From Burkholderia sp. WAC0059 (GTDB lineage Bacteria > Pseudomonadota > Gammaproteobacteria > Burkholderiales > Burkholderiaceae), in assembly GCF_002870125.1 (NCBI RefSeq), contig NZ_PNEO01000009.1, forward strand, positions 124,001-188,000: 64,000 nt of DNA, given 5' to 3'. A program made the translations under genes and the position numbers. Within the stretch, counting starts at the first letter, position 1; every line of letters starts with the position of its first letter. A model generated the notes under the pieces. The model was not told the DNA's origin and searched no databases. It was given only the letters and a program-made list of their open reading frames with translations. Of the stretch, positions 49,340 to 58,187 are shown piece after piece.

Positions 49340-50599
49340 ATGACACAACGCATCCTGGTGATCGGCGCGGGGATTATCGGCGCCTCCTGCGCGCTGGCGC
49401 TGCAGCGCAGGGGCTGCGACGTCACCGTCGTCGACGAGCGCGGGCCCGGCGAAGGCTGCTCGTTCGGCAACGCGGGCAACATCAGCCCGGGGTCGGTCGT
49501 GCCCTACTCGGTGCCGGGCTCGCTGCGCAAGGTGCCGCGCTGGCTGCTGGACCCGCAAAGCCCGCTGTCGATCCGCCCGGCCTACTTCGCGCGCTTTCTG
49601 CCCTGGGGCCTGCGCTGGCTGGCCGCGAGCCGCCGCGAGCACGCGATGGGCATTTCGGAAGCGATGCGCCAGTTGCACGCGGGCGCCCTCGACGCCTATG
49701 CCGACATGCTGCGCGAGAGCGGGCAGTCGTCGCTCGTGCGCATGTCGGGACAGTTGTACGTGTCGCGCGTGCCCGGCAAGGCGCGCGGCTCGGACGCCGA
49801 GCGCGCGATGCGCGAGGCGGCCGGCGTGCGCGTCGAGCCGGTGGACGGCGCCGCGATACGCGACATCGAGCCGACGCTGGCGCCGCATTTCCAGAGCGGC
49901 CTCTGGCTGCCCGACAACGGCAGTTGCGTCAACCCGCAGCGACTCGTGCAAGTGCTCGCGCAACTCGCCGTGCAGCACGGCGCCGTGCTGATGCGCGAGC
50001 AGGTGCGCGACTTCGCGGTGGACGGCCCGCGCGTGGTCGGCGCGATTCTGGCCGACGGCCGCGTGCTGCGCGCGGACGCCGTCGTGCTGGCCGCGGGCGC
50101 GTGGTCCGCGCGGCTGCTGCGGCGCCTCGGCATCCGCGTGCCGCTCGAAGCCGAGCGCGGCTATCACGTCACGCTGCAGGCGCCCGGCATCCTGCCGCGC
50201 ATTCCGACCACCAACAAGGACGTCGGCTTCGCCGTGGCGCCGATGGAAATGGGCCTGCGCTTCGCCGGCACGGCCGAATACGCGGGGCTCGACGCGCCGC
50301 CCGACATGCGGCGCGCGCGACTGTTGCTGGCGCAGGGCCGCGACATGTTCCCCGGCCTGAGCGCGGACGCGCATACCGCGTGGATGGGCTGCCGGCCCTC
50401 GCTGCCCGACGGGCTGCCCGTGCTGGAGCGTATGGCCGGGCGCCCGGGCCTCATCGCCGCGTTCGGCAACTCGCATTTCGGCCTGACGGCGGCGCCGCGC
50501 ATGGGTAGCGTGGTGGCGTCGCTCGCGCTGGGCGAAACGCCCGAGATCGACCTCGCGCCGTTCCGCTCGGACCGGTTCAGCGGAGACCGCGCACGATGA
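49340..50599 (+). CDS. DadA-like FAD-dependent D-amino acid dehydrogenase
   Basis: This 419-residue flavoprotein opens with the dinucleotide fold ILVIGAGIIGASCALALQRR and the family segment GCSFGNAGNISPGSVVPY. The C-terminal half has ERGYHVTLQAPG, TAEYAGLD and GCRPSLPDGLPVL, then FGNSHFGLTAAPRMG. These match the DadA type, which oxidises D-amino acids to 2-oxo or imino acids with electrons going to the respiratory chain. It overlaps the next gene by ATGA. Confidence 0.88.
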   Translation: MTQRILVIGAGIIGASCALALQRRGCDVTVVDERGPGEGCSFGNAGNISPGSVVPYSVPGSLRKVPRWLLDPQSPLSIRPAYFARFLPWGLRWLAASRREHAMGISEAMRQLHAGALDAYADMLRESGQSSLVRMSGQLYVSRVPGKARGSDAERAMREAAGVRVEPVDGAAIRDIEPTLAPHFQSGLWLPDNGSCVNPQRLVQVLAQLAVQHGAVLMREQVRDFAVDGPRVVGAILADGRVLRADAVVLAAGAWSARLLRRLGIRVPLEAERGYHVTLQAPGILPRIPTTNKDVGFAVAPMEMGLRFAGTAEYAGLDAPPDMRRARLLLAQGRDMFPGLSADAHTAWMGCRPSLPDGLPVLERMAGRPGLIAAFGNSHFGLTAAPRMGSVVASLALGETPEIDLAPFRSDRFSGDRAR

Positions 50600-51729
50600 G
50601 CGATCGTTCCGACATCGCCGACTGCATGGTCGTGGGCGCCGGGCTCGTGGGCGCCTCGCTCGCCTACGGCATGGCGCGGCGCGGCAGCCGCGTGGTGGTG
50701 CTCGACGAGGGCGACGTCGCCCTGCGCGCCTCGCGCGGCAACTTCGGCCTGATCTGGGTGCAGGGCAAGGGCCACGGCATGCCGCAATACGCCGCCTGGA
50801 CCCGGACCTCGGCCGCGCTGTGGCCGGCGTTCGCGGCCGAGCTCGTGCAGCGCACGGGCATCGACGTGCAGTTGAAGCAGAACGGCGGCTACTGGTTCGG
50901 GTTTTCCGACGCCGAGATGGAGGAGCGCGAACGCATGCTCGCGCCGCTTTACGAGCACGGCGGCGTGCCGTTCACGATGCTCTCGGGCGACGAGGCTCGC
51001 GCCCGCGTGCCGGCCCTCGGCCCGGCCGCGGTCGGCGGCAGCTACTGTCCGCTCGACGGACAGGTCAATCCGCTGCTGCTGCTGCGCGCGCTGCACCAGG
51101 GCATGACGGACGCCGGCGCCGAGCTGCTCAACGGCGCGCCGGTGCGCAGCCTCGCGTATCGCGACGGCCTCTTCACGGCCACGGCCGGCGCGCGCACGAT
51201 CCGCGCGCGGCGCGTGGCGCTCGCGGCGGGGCTCGGCAACCGCGCGCTGGCGCCGTCGGTGGGCCTCGACGCCCCCGTCACGCCCAATCGCGGCCAGATT
51301 CTCGTCACCGAGCGCCTGCGGCCCTTTCTGCATCACCCGACCAACAAGGCGCGGCAGACCGGCGAAGGTACCGTGCAGCTCGGCTCGACCGAGGAGGACG
51401 TCGGCTACGACGACCGGACGACCGACGAAGCGATACGCCGGCTGGCGCAGCGCGGCGTGATGACGTTCCCGCGGCTCGCGCGCGCGCGGCTCGTGCGCGC
51501 CTGGGGCGCGCTGCGCGTCATGACGCCCGATGGCTTTCCCCTCTACCAGGAGTCGGCCGACTGCCCCGGCGCCTACGTCGTCACGTGCCACAGCGGCGTC
51601 ACGCTGGCGGCGATGCATGCGACCGCCGTCGCCGACTGGATCGCGGGCCGCGCGCCCCGGCCCGCGGCCGTCGACGCCTTCTCGTCCGTGCGCTTTCGCG
51701 CCCTGCTGCCGGCCGACCATGTCCAATAG
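50596..51729 (+). CDS. FAD-dependent dehydrogenase beta subunit (D-hydroxyproline/opine/HcnC type)
   Basis: This 377-residue DAO-family flavoprotein starts with the FAD motif CMVVGAGLVGASLAYGMARR and has VTPNRGQILVTERL and LRVMTPDGFPLYQES near the C terminus. Its neighbours, a small [2Fe-2S] protein and a two-domain FAD/[2Fe-2S] protein, make up a three-subunit enzyme like hydrogen cyanide synthase, nopaline/octopine oxidase and D-hydroxyproline dehydrogenase. It would hold the substrate-oxidising site. Overlap with the next gene is 11 bases. Confidence 0.85.
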   Translation: MSDRSDIADCMVVGAGLVGASLAYGMARRGSRVVVLDEGDVALRASRGNFGLIWVQGKGHGMPQYAAWTRTSAALWPAFAAELVQRTGIDVQLKQNGGYWFGFSDAEMEERERMLAPLYEHGGVPFTMLSGDEARARVPALGPAAVGGSYCPLDGQVNPLLLLRALHQGMTDAGAELLNGAPVRSLAYRDGLFTATAGARTIRARRVALAAGLGNRALAPSVGLDAPVTPNRGQILVTERLRPFLHHPTNKARQTGEGTVQLGSTEEDVGYDDRTTDEAIRRLAQRGVMTFPRLARARLVRAWGALRVMTPDGFPLYQESADCPGAYVVTCHSGVTLAAMHATAVADWIAGRAPRPAAVDAFSSVRFRALLPADHVQ

Positions 51730-52036
51730 CCGCTTCTTCCAGTTGCTCCCGGCCGACCCCGCCGCCGCGCACGTCACCGTGCGCTACGAAGGCCGGCCGC
51801 TGCGCGTGCCGGCCGGCCTCACCGTGGCGGCGGCGCTGCTCGCCGGCGGCGTCACGACGTTCCGGACCACGCCGGTCGGCGAGGCCCCGCGCGCGCCCTG
51901 GTGCATGATGGGCGTCTGCTTCGACTGCCTGCTCGACATCGACGGCGAGCCGAATCAGCAAGGCTGCCAGCGGATCGTGCGCGACGGCATGGACATTCGT
52001 TCTCAACGGGGTTCTGCGGAACTGAACGATGAATAA
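51719..52036 (+). CDS. Small [2Fe-2S] ferredoxin-like gamma subunit
   Basis: This 105-residue protein has four cysteines at 62, 67, 70 and 83 in the pattern C-x4-C-x2-C-x12-C (CMMGVCFDCLLDID then GCQRIV), as in HcnA, OoxC-type and LhpF-type gamma subunits. It overlaps the beta-subunit gene and also the alpha-subunit gene by 8 bases. It would pass electrons between the flavin subunits. Confidence 0.88.
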   Translation: MSNSRFFQLLPADPAAAHVTVRYEGRPLRVPAGLTVAAALLAGGVTTFRTTPVGEAPRAPWCMMGVCFDCLLDIDGEPNQQGCQRIVRDGMDIRSQRGSAELNDE

Positions 52037-53456
52037 CGATCCAGGCATGCGAGCCGCGCAGCGAGACGGCCTCTACGACGTGGCCGTAATCGGCGCGGGT
52101 CCGGCCGGCATGGCGGCCGCCATCGGCTGCGCGCAGCACGGGCTTGCCGTGGCGGTCTTCGACGACCAGCCCGCGCCGGGCGGCCAGATCTATCGCGGCG
52201 CGGGCACGGCGGACACGACGCTTCGTCGCATCCTCGGCGACGACTACGCCGCCGGCATCCCGATGGTGCGCGACTTCGCGCGTTGCGGCGCGGACTATTT
52301 CCCCGGCACGGCGGTCTGGCACGTCACGCCCGAACGCCGCGTGCATTTCGTGCGCGACGGCGCGGCGGCCAGCCTCGAGGCCCGGCACGTGGTGCTGGCG
52401 ACCGGCGCGATAGAGCGGCCGTTTCCTGTCGAAGGCTGGACCCTGCCGGGCGTCATGGGCGCCGGGGCCGCGCAGATCCTGCTCAAGAGCGCAGCCGCGA
52501 TGCCCGTCGGGCCGGTCGTGCTGGCCGGAGGCGGCCCGCTGCTGTATCTGCTGGCGTGGCAATACCTGCGCGCCGGCATGCCGCCGTCGGCCATCGTGGA
52601 CACCGCGTCGCCGCGCAGCCTGCTGGCGGCGCTGCCGCACCTCGGCGGCGCGCTGGCCAACTGGCCCATGCTGCGCAAGGGCCGGGACATGCTGCGCGCC
52701 ATCGCCGGCGCGGGCGTGCCGTTCTATCGCGGTGCGCGCGGGCTGGCCGCCGAGGGCCGGGAACGCGTCGAGGCGCTGCGCTTCGACGTCGGCGGCACGA
52801 CCGTGCGCCTGCCGGCCAACGTGCTGCTGCTGCACCAGGGCGTCGTGCCGAACACGCAATTCACCTGGGCGCTGCGGGCCGCGCACGACTGGTCGGACAG
52901 TCAGTTGTGCTGGACGCCGCGGCGCGACGCCGACGGCGAACTGGCCGGCCTGCCCGGCATCCATCTGGCCGGCGACGGCGCCGGCATCGCCGGCGCGGCG
53001 GCGGCGGCCCTGCAGGGCGAGCGCCTGGCGCTGACGCTGGCCGCCCGCGCGGGCCGGCTGTCCGCCGGCGAGCACGCGCAACGGGTGCGCCCGCTCGACC
53101 GCCGGTTGTCCCGGCTCCAGCGCATCCGCCCGTTCCTCGAAACGGCCTACCGGCCGCTCGACGAACATCGCATTCCGCGCGACGAAGTGATCGTCTGCCG
53201 CTGCGAGGAAATCCGCGCCGGCACGCTGCGCGAGCACGTCGCGCTCGGCTGCCTCGGCCCGAGCCAGCTCAAGAGCTTCGGGCGCTGCGGCATGGGCCCG
53301 TGCCAGGGCCGTCAATGCGGCCTCACGGTGACCGAACTGATGGCCCGCGAGCGCGGCGTGCCGCCTTCGGAGATCGGCTACTTTCGTGTGCGTGCGCCCG
53401 TCAGGCCCGTGACGCTCGGGGAGTTGGCGCGGGAGCCGGCGGATCAGGATATCTAA
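52029..53456 (+). CDS. FAD/NAD(P) oxidoreductase alpha subunit with BFD-like [2Fe-2S] domain
   Basis: This 475-residue protein has an N-terminal FAD motif VAVIGAGPAGMAAAIGC, a second nucleotide site GPVVLAGGGPLLYLLA near 170, and a C-terminal BFD-like domain with Cys390, Cys392, Cys420, Cys425 and Cys430 (VCRCEEI, GRCGMGPCQGRQC). This layout is that of the alpha subunit of opine oxidases and D-hydroxyproline dehydrogenase. It completes the beta-gamma-alpha set, all overlapping, so tight co-translation is likely. Confidence 0.88.
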   Translation: MNNDPGMRAAQRDGLYDVAVIGAGPAGMAAAIGCAQHGLAVAVFDDQPAPGGQIYRGAGTADTTLRRILGDDYAAGIPMVRDFARCGADYFPGTAVWHVTPERRVHFVRDGAAASLEARHVVLATGAIERPFPVEGWTLPGVMGAGAAQILLKSAAAMPVGPVVLAGGGPLLYLLAWQYLRAGMPPSAIVDTASPRSLLAALPHLGGALANWPMLRKGRDMLRAIAGAGVPFYRGARGLAAEGRERVEALRFDVGGTTVRLPANVLLLHQGVVPNTQFTWALRAAHDWSDSQLCWTPRRDADGELAGLPGIHLAGDGAGIAGAAAAALQGERLALTLAARAGRLSAGEHAQRVRPLDRRLSRLQRIRPFLETAYRPLDEHRIPRDEVIVCRCEEIRAGTLREHVALGCLGPSQLKSFGRCGMGPCQGRQCGLTVTELMARERGVPPSEIGYFRVRAPVRPVTLGELAREPADQDI

Positions 53457-53848
53457 CCGGGCCGCCCGCCCATGACTGAAAGACAGCGAACTGCATGGCT
53501 TCCCCGGCCGGGATAACAAATTAGCGAACGAATCCCCATCCAACCAACGGAATCTCGCTGGTCTTCTTCGAGCAGGGAACAGTCGAACTCCCGGCGCTCT
53601 CCCCGCTATACGGGGAAGCGTTGCACGACTGCATCGACCGGGCCTTCGGCCGGGACGGGGCCCGGGGCCGACCAACGAAGCCGATCCGGAATGATTCGAT
53701 CACCTGTCACGACGCCGGGCACGGCACCGTCCGGCACCCTGGTTTATAACCCTGAAGCACTTCGGTTTTGCAGAGAGGACTTCGCCTGTCGACCGTGAAC
53801 GCCCGATTCGAGTTGGTATGGTTGCGTTATGTCCAAGGAGGTGTTGTG
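53457..53848. promoter_or_regulatory. Intergenic region upstream of the deaminase-like gene
   Basis: About 390 bases. The right end holds the hrpII/PIP-like promoter (53761-53822) and a strong ribosome-binding site AAGGAGG at 53835-53841. A frame without a start codon (about 53533-53749) reads a plausible peptide with LVFFEQGTVELPALSPLYGE, perhaps a gene relic, but I cannot assign it. Confidence 0.5.
53761..53822 (+). promoter_or_regulatory. hrpII/PIP-box promoter: TTCG-N16-TTCG with spaced -10 TATGGT
   Basis: TTCG at 53761-53764 and TTCG at 53781-53784 are separated by exactly 16 bases, so the extended form TTCGG-N15-TTCGC satisfies the PIP-box rule TTCGB-N15-TTCGB. After 31 bases comes TATGGT (53817-53822), which fits the -10 consensus YANNRT at the required 30-32 spacing. 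Such promoters are activated by HrpB/HrpX-type AraC regulators of type III secretion in Ralstonia and Xanthomonas. Transcription would begin near 53829, just before the ribosome-binding site at 53835. Confidence 0.65.
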
Positions 53849-55510
53849 ATGGTCAGCTCTGTAACCGATAATCTTTCGCTCCCGTCTACGCACGTGGCAT
53901 CCGACTCCTGTGAAGAGCCCGGCACTCCGTGCGAACCGCAAGCGAGCCCTGCTTTGCCGGGCAAGCTGGCCGAACTATCGACGCGGACCCAACCCAGACC
54001 CACGGCCATCGGCGTCGCAACATCCCGCCCGGGCTTTGCCGCAAAAGGTTCCGAATCGGAGGCGGTAAGGAAAAACGCCGATTTCGGTCGGCCGGAAAGA
54101 TTGGCCTCCCTGCGGGCAACCAGAGTTGCGCGTGAAACCCTGGCCACCGCTCCCACCGAAGACGTCGTCGAGCGCGTGACCACGATCCTGGCCCGGCAGC
54201 GCCAGGAGGCCGCTCAGGGACGTGGCATCCACGCCGACCTGAGCCGCCAGCCTCTTCCCATGCTGAATCTGCATGCACATTTCGGCGGCTCGATCGTCTC
54301 GAAGCTGATCGTCGATTTGAAGCTGGACCTTCCGGAAAAATTCGATTTCGACGCCGAGGTGAAGAAGGAGGACGAGGCCAATTTCTACACCTCGCCGGAG
54401 ACTAAAGGTCTGGCGCCGTATCTGAAGCAATACACGACTGTCAGTCGGAAAGTGCCTATTCCCCAACCCGTGTTCGCCAGGATGATGGCGCACGAGTTGG
54501 CCTACAGTTGCGCCCAGAACGGCAACGTCGCGGCCGAATACCGGGTGAACGGTCTCCGGGATCTTTTCTCGATCGACAAAGTCAAGCCCGAAAATTATTC
54601 GGACTATTCCGAAGAATATGTCAGGTCAATTGCCGACGGCCTGGACAGCGGAAACGCCGCTGCCCAAAAAGACGGATTCAAGCCGACCGTCTTCGGTTTG
54701 ATATTCGACGGGAATCGATTCGATCCACGGGAATTATTCAAGAAGGACGAGGGCGTCTCAAAGGAAGAAAAGCTGCAAAAATCTCGCGCGAGCGCGTTAC
54801 GGCTGGTCGAGGTGCAATTCAGGGAAGCCATCCGGCAGGTCAATATCCCGGGAAATCCGTGCAAGGTGTCGGGGGTGGGCCTATGCGGCCTTGAAGAAGG
54901 ACATTCGGTGGAATACTTCGGGAAAGCCATCGACATCATCCACGACCACAACGAGAAAATGCATCGATTCGGCCAGCACGACAAGATTCTGGGGCTGTCC
55001 ATCCATGCTGGCGAGGTCGGTACGCGAGAAGAAGCAACGGCGGAAGTCGTGAAGGCGATTACATTGGGCTGGAAGCCTCATACGCCGGTTCGCATCGGAC
55101 ACGGCGTATTGGCAGATCTGAAGGCCGTAAAAACGGAGGTCGAGAAGGCGGGCATTCCTTTCGATCAGATTCACTTCGAAATGTGCCCCACCAGCAACAT
55201 TCAGATCATCAGCGGCATTTCAGGCGACAACCACCCGGTCCTTCCTTTCCTGCGGGAAGGGGGGAACGCGGCAGTCTATTCGGACAACGACGCCATGTCG
55301 GGACGGGTCGAGAAGGAACCCGAGGTGGTCGGCGCCACGGAGCAGGAGGTGCTGCAAATGGCAATGCACGGCATCCCCTCTTCGTTCAGGCTCCAGCAAC
55401 TGGGTCTGGTGGACAAGGTGACGAAAGAGACCCTCGAAAAATACGCCCAGCGCGGAATCCATCTGCCGACCGGCGCGGACGCGCCCCGACGGATGCAAGT
55501 GGCGCAATAA
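53849..55510 (+). CDS. Adenosine-deaminase-like enzyme with N-terminal extension; candidate type III effector
   Basis: This 553-residue protein has a Ser/Pro/Ala-rich extension (about 1-130) without a Sec signal and a metal-dependent deaminase domain (about 135-553). Deaminase motifs are LNLHAHFGGS (His142, His144), SIHAGEVGT (His386, Glu389), RIGHGV (His418), FEMCPTSNIQ, and YSDNDAMSG (Asp479) in place of the usual SDDP/TDDP. The domain is longer than the roughly 340 residues of classic adenosine deaminase. ATG 53849 is fixed by AAGGAGG 7 bases upstream. Base composition is less GC-rich than its neighbours and it stands alone. The hrpII-like promoter suggests secretion by a type III system; this is inference. 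Confidence 0.75.
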   Translation: MVSSVTDNLSLPSTHVASDSCEEPGTPCEPQASPALPGKLAELSTRTQPRPTAIGVATSRPGFAAKGSESEAVRKNADFGRPERLASLRATRVARETLATAPTEDVVERVTTILARQRQEAAQGRGIHADLSRQPLPMLNLHAHFGGSIVSKLIVDLKLDLPEKFDFDAEVKKEDEANFYTSPETKGLAPYLKQYTTVSRKVPIPQPVFARMMAHELAYSCAQNGNVAAEYRVNGLRDLFSIDKVKPENYSDYSEEYVRSIADGLDSGNAAAQKDGFKPTVFGLIFDGNRFDPRELFKKDEGVSKEEKLQKSRASALRLVEVQFREAIRQVNIPGNPCKVSGVGLCGLEEGHSVEYFGKAIDIIHDHNEKMHRFGQHDKILGLSIHAGEVGTREEATAEVVKAITLGWKPHTPVRIGHGVLADLKAVKTEVEKAGIPFDQIHFEMCPTSNIQIISGISGDNHPVLPFLREGGNAAVYSDNDAMSGRVEKEPEVVGATEQEVLQMAMHGIPSSFRLQQLGLVDKVTKETLEKYAQRGIHLPTGADAPRRMQVAQ

Positions 55511-55545
55511 CCTGCCCACGCAGCCCCGTCGTAGCGTAGAGCGCA

Positions 55546-55583
55546 GGCCTGCCATGCGAGCCCGGTGGCAGGCCGTTTTTTTT
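55546..55583 (+). terminator. Intrinsic terminator of the deaminase-like gene
   Basis: A perfect 9-bp stem GGCCTGCCA/TGGCAGGCC (55546-55554 with 55566-55574) has an 11-base loop and is followed by eight T residues at 55576-55583. It isolates the gene as a single transcription unit. Confidence 0.93.
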
Positions 55584-55696
55584 ATCCACGCCGATCGACG
55601 ATCCTGCGGCGCCGGAATCGCCCCCCGGCGTTCCCGGCGCCGCATCGTCCGCCGACGGCCGCGCGCCGCGAAAACGGGCGCGCGGCGCCCCCTTCG

Positions 55697-56947
55697 TCAG
55701 TGCATCGTCAGTTCGTCGAACTCGATCTTGCCGCCCTTCATCACCAGTTGGATATGCTCGCCCTGCCCGGCGAGGCAGCCGATGTCGGCAAACGGATCGC
55801 CGTCGACGACGAGCACGTCGGCAAACGCGCCCGGCGCGAGACGGCCGATCTTCCCTTCGAGCCCCAGCACCTCGGCGCCGATCAGCGTCGCGCTGCGCAG
55901 AATCTCGGCGGGACTCAGCACCTGCGCGCGAATCGTGAACTCGTCGCTCTGCATCCGCTGTCCCGGCCCGAGCAGGTCCGAGCCGAAGCCCATCTTCACG
56001 CCGGCGCGCTTGAGGATTTCGAGCGAGCGCAGCCCCCCTTCGCGCACCAGGTCGATCTTCGCCGCGCTCTCGGGCGGCAGTCCGTTCTCGTCGCCGATCA
56101 GATGCAGCGCCTCGTAGGCGACGAGCGTCGGCACCACGTACGCGCCGTGCTCGGCAATTACGCGGGCGGCCTCCTCGTCGACGAGATTGCCGTGCTCGAT
56201 CGTGCGCACGCCGCAACGCACCGCGCGCTGCATCGCCTTCGCCGTGTACGCGTGCGCCATCACGTAGGTATCGCGGCCCTCGGCCTCCGCGACGACCGCG
56301 CGAATCTCGTCCTCCGAGTAGCCGAACGCGCCGACCGGATCGGTCGGCGACGCCACGCCGCCCGACGCCATGATCTTGATGTGGTCGGCGCCCATCTGCA
56401 GTTCCTCGCGCACGGCCTGGCGCAGCGCGTCGACGCCGTCGACCACGCGGGCGAGCGCGCCGACCCGCACGCAGCAGTTGCAGGGCGCGTCGCCGGGCAT
56501 GTAGTCGGAGCGACCGCGCACGTCGCCGTGGCCGCCGGTCTGGCTGAGCGCGCGTCCGGCCACGAATAGCCTCGGCCCCTGCGCGAGCCCGGTTTCGACC
56601 GCCTGCTTGAGCGGCAGCCCCGCGCCGCCGGCGTCGCGAACCGTCGTGAAGCCGCGGCGCAGGATGTCGCGCATGATCGGCAGCGACTTCAGCGTGACGA
56701 GCACGTTCGGCATGCGCGCCTGGGCCGGCAGATCGAACTGCGTCGCGATCATGTGCGCGTGCAGGTCGACGAGGCCCGGCATGATCGTCCTGCCCTTCAG
56801 GTCGATCACCTGCGCGTGCGCCGCCGTAATGGGCCGGTCCGACACCTCGCGGATCGTGCCGCCCTCGACGAGGACGTCGTAGCCCGGCTGCAGCTCGTTG
56901 CGCCGCGGATCGAGCAACGCGCCGTTTTTGAACAGAATGTTTTCCAT
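55697..56947 (-). CDS. Metal-dependent amidohydrolase, imidazolonepropionase/prolidase-like
   Basis: This 416-residue amidohydrolase has metal ligands in GLVDLHAHMIA (His-x-His near 62), the carboxylated Lys in DHIKIMASGG near 190, the His of MAHAYT and IEHGN, and the catalytic Asp in GFGSDLLGPG near 320. The family includes Xaa-Pro and acyl-amino-acid hydrolases. It is last in a minus-strand operon with a complete ABC importer, 63 bases after the binding-protein gene, so it probably hydrolyses the imported compound. Confidence 0.9.
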   Translation of the reverse strand: MENILFKNGALLDPRRNELQPGYDVLVEGGTIREVSDRPITAAHAQVIDLKGRTIMPGLVDLHAHMIATQFDLPAQARMPNVLVTLKSLPIMRDILRRGFTTVRDAGGAGLPLKQAVETGLAQGPRLFVAGRALSQTGGHGDVRGRSDYMPGDAPCNCCVRVGALARVVDGVDALRQAVREELQMGADHIKIMASGGVASPTDPVGAFGYSEDEIRAVVAEAEGRDTYVMAHAYTAKAMQRAVRCGVRTIEHGNLVDEEAARVIAEHGAYVVPTLVAYEALHLIGDENGLPPESAAKIDLVREGGLRSLEILKRAGVKMGFGSDLLGPGQRMQSDEFTIRAQVLSPAEILRSATLIGAEVLGLEGKIGRLAPGAFADVLVVDGDPFADIGCLAGQGEHIQLVMKGGKIEFDELTMH

Positions 56948-57010
56948 CGTGTTTCCCCGCTATCGTGGATTCGTAAATGAGTGGCGAAGCGCAGGTACCG
57001 GCGCCGCGCG

Positions 57011-58072
57011 TTACAGGCCCGCCTTGAAATCCTCGTTCCAGAACGCATCGGCGGCGGCCTGCTGCTTCGAGAGCGCCGCGTAGTCGAGCTTGACGAGCAG
57101 CTTCATCTCGGCGTCGGTGAAGCCGACCTGCTGCTGCAGGTCGGGCGGCAGGCCGGCGTTGGTGACCGTCGGGGCATAGCCCATCGTCTTCGCGAATGCG
57201 ACCTGCGCCGACGGCGCGAGCAGCGCGTTCATGTAGGCCGCGGCGAACGCGGGCGAGCGGGCGTTCTTCAGTTGCGCCGCCTCCGAGATGTACGGCACCG
57301 CGCCCTCGCGCGGAAACGCAAACTCGACCGGCAGCCCTGCGTTGCGCCACTGCAGCGCGCGCGCCTTCCACATGAACGTCATGCCGATCTCGCCGCTGTG
57401 CAGCGCGGCGGCCACCGTCTCGTTCGACGGATAGATGCGCGGGCGCAACGGCTTGAGTTGAAGATAGAATTTCTTCGCCGCCGCGAGGTCCTCAGGCTTG
57501 CCGCCGCCGGCCAGCGCGCCGGCCATCATGTTGTTGCGCGAAAGGATGTCGGAGAAGCCGACGAGGCCCTTGTTGCGGGGGTCGAGCGCGGCCTGATACG
57601 AGTCCGGCCGGGTCTTGACGAGCGCCGGGTTGTAGACGATCACCTGCGCGCTGAAGATGTGCGGCACCGCATACGGATGGCGCAGCGTATCGATGACGTT
57701 CGCGTAGTTCGGCACCGCGTGCGGGTCGACGTCAACGAGCGTGCCGGCCATTTCCGCGTCGTACATGTCGATGTCGCCGAGCAGCGACACGTCCATCGAG
57801 CCCCGGTGGCGCATGCGCTCGGCCACCATCTGCGTCTTGCGCGCGAACTGGTCGGCCACCGAGTAATTGACCGTGCACCCCTGCGGGCGCAGCAGCGGCG
57901 CGTCGACGTTCTGCTGCAGCAGCTTCAGATAATCGCCGCCCCAGGAGCCCACCACGCCGGAGAGCGGCGTGCCGGCCGCGCGGGCGGCGGCCGGCCACCC
58001 GCCGAGGGTCGGCAAAAGCGCGAGTCCGGACGCGCTGGCGAGGAACTTGCGACGGCTGATTCGGTATGTCAT
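57011..58072 (-). CDS. ABC transporter solute-binding protein, PotD/PotF-like, Tat-type signal
   Basis: This 353-residue protein begins MTYRISRRKFLASASGLALL, a twin-arginine signal followed by a hydrophobic stretch and AxA site. The mature part has VVGSWGGDYLKLLQQN, GSMDVSLLGDIDMYD, YAVPHIFSAQVIVYN and IGMTFMWKARALQW, typical of family 1/8 extracellular binding proteins for polyamines, opines or peptides. It follows the permease gene by 115 bases. Confidence 0.9.
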   Translation of the reverse strand: MTYRISRRKFLASASGLALLPTLGGWPAAARAAGTPLSGVVGSWGGDYLKLLQQNVDAPLLRPQGCTVNYSVADQFARKTQMVAERMRHRGSMDVSLLGDIDMYDAEMAGTLVDVDPHAVPNYANVIDTLRHPYAVPHIFSAQVIVYNPALVKTRPDSYQAALDPRNKGLVGFSDILSRNNMMAGALAGGGKPEDLAAAKKFYLQLKPLRPRIYPSNETVAAALHSGEIGMTFMWKARALQWRNAGLPVEFAFPREGAVPYISEAAQLKNARSPAFAAAYMNALLAPSAQVAFAKTMGYAPTVTNAGLPPDLQQQVGFTDAEMKLLVKLDYAALSKQQAAADAFWNEDFKAGL

Positions 58073-58187
58073 GAGCGGTTTCCCGAAAGTGGTATCGATT
58101 GTCGAAACATGGCCGCGTCGCCCCTCGCGGGGCGGAATCGCAGGCCATTCCCGGCGGCCGCGCGCGAGCGGCTCGCCGCAAATCGGA

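Noticed and set aside
53521..53703. Minus-strand 60-residue frame upstream of the deaminase-like gene
   Set aside because: No ribosome-binding site or recognisable domain, and it lies in the promoter region.
53768..53848. Upstream start adding 27 residues to the deaminase-like protein
   Set aside because: That start lies inside the predicted promoter, before the expected transcription start, and has no ribosome-binding site; AAGGAGG fits ATG 53849.
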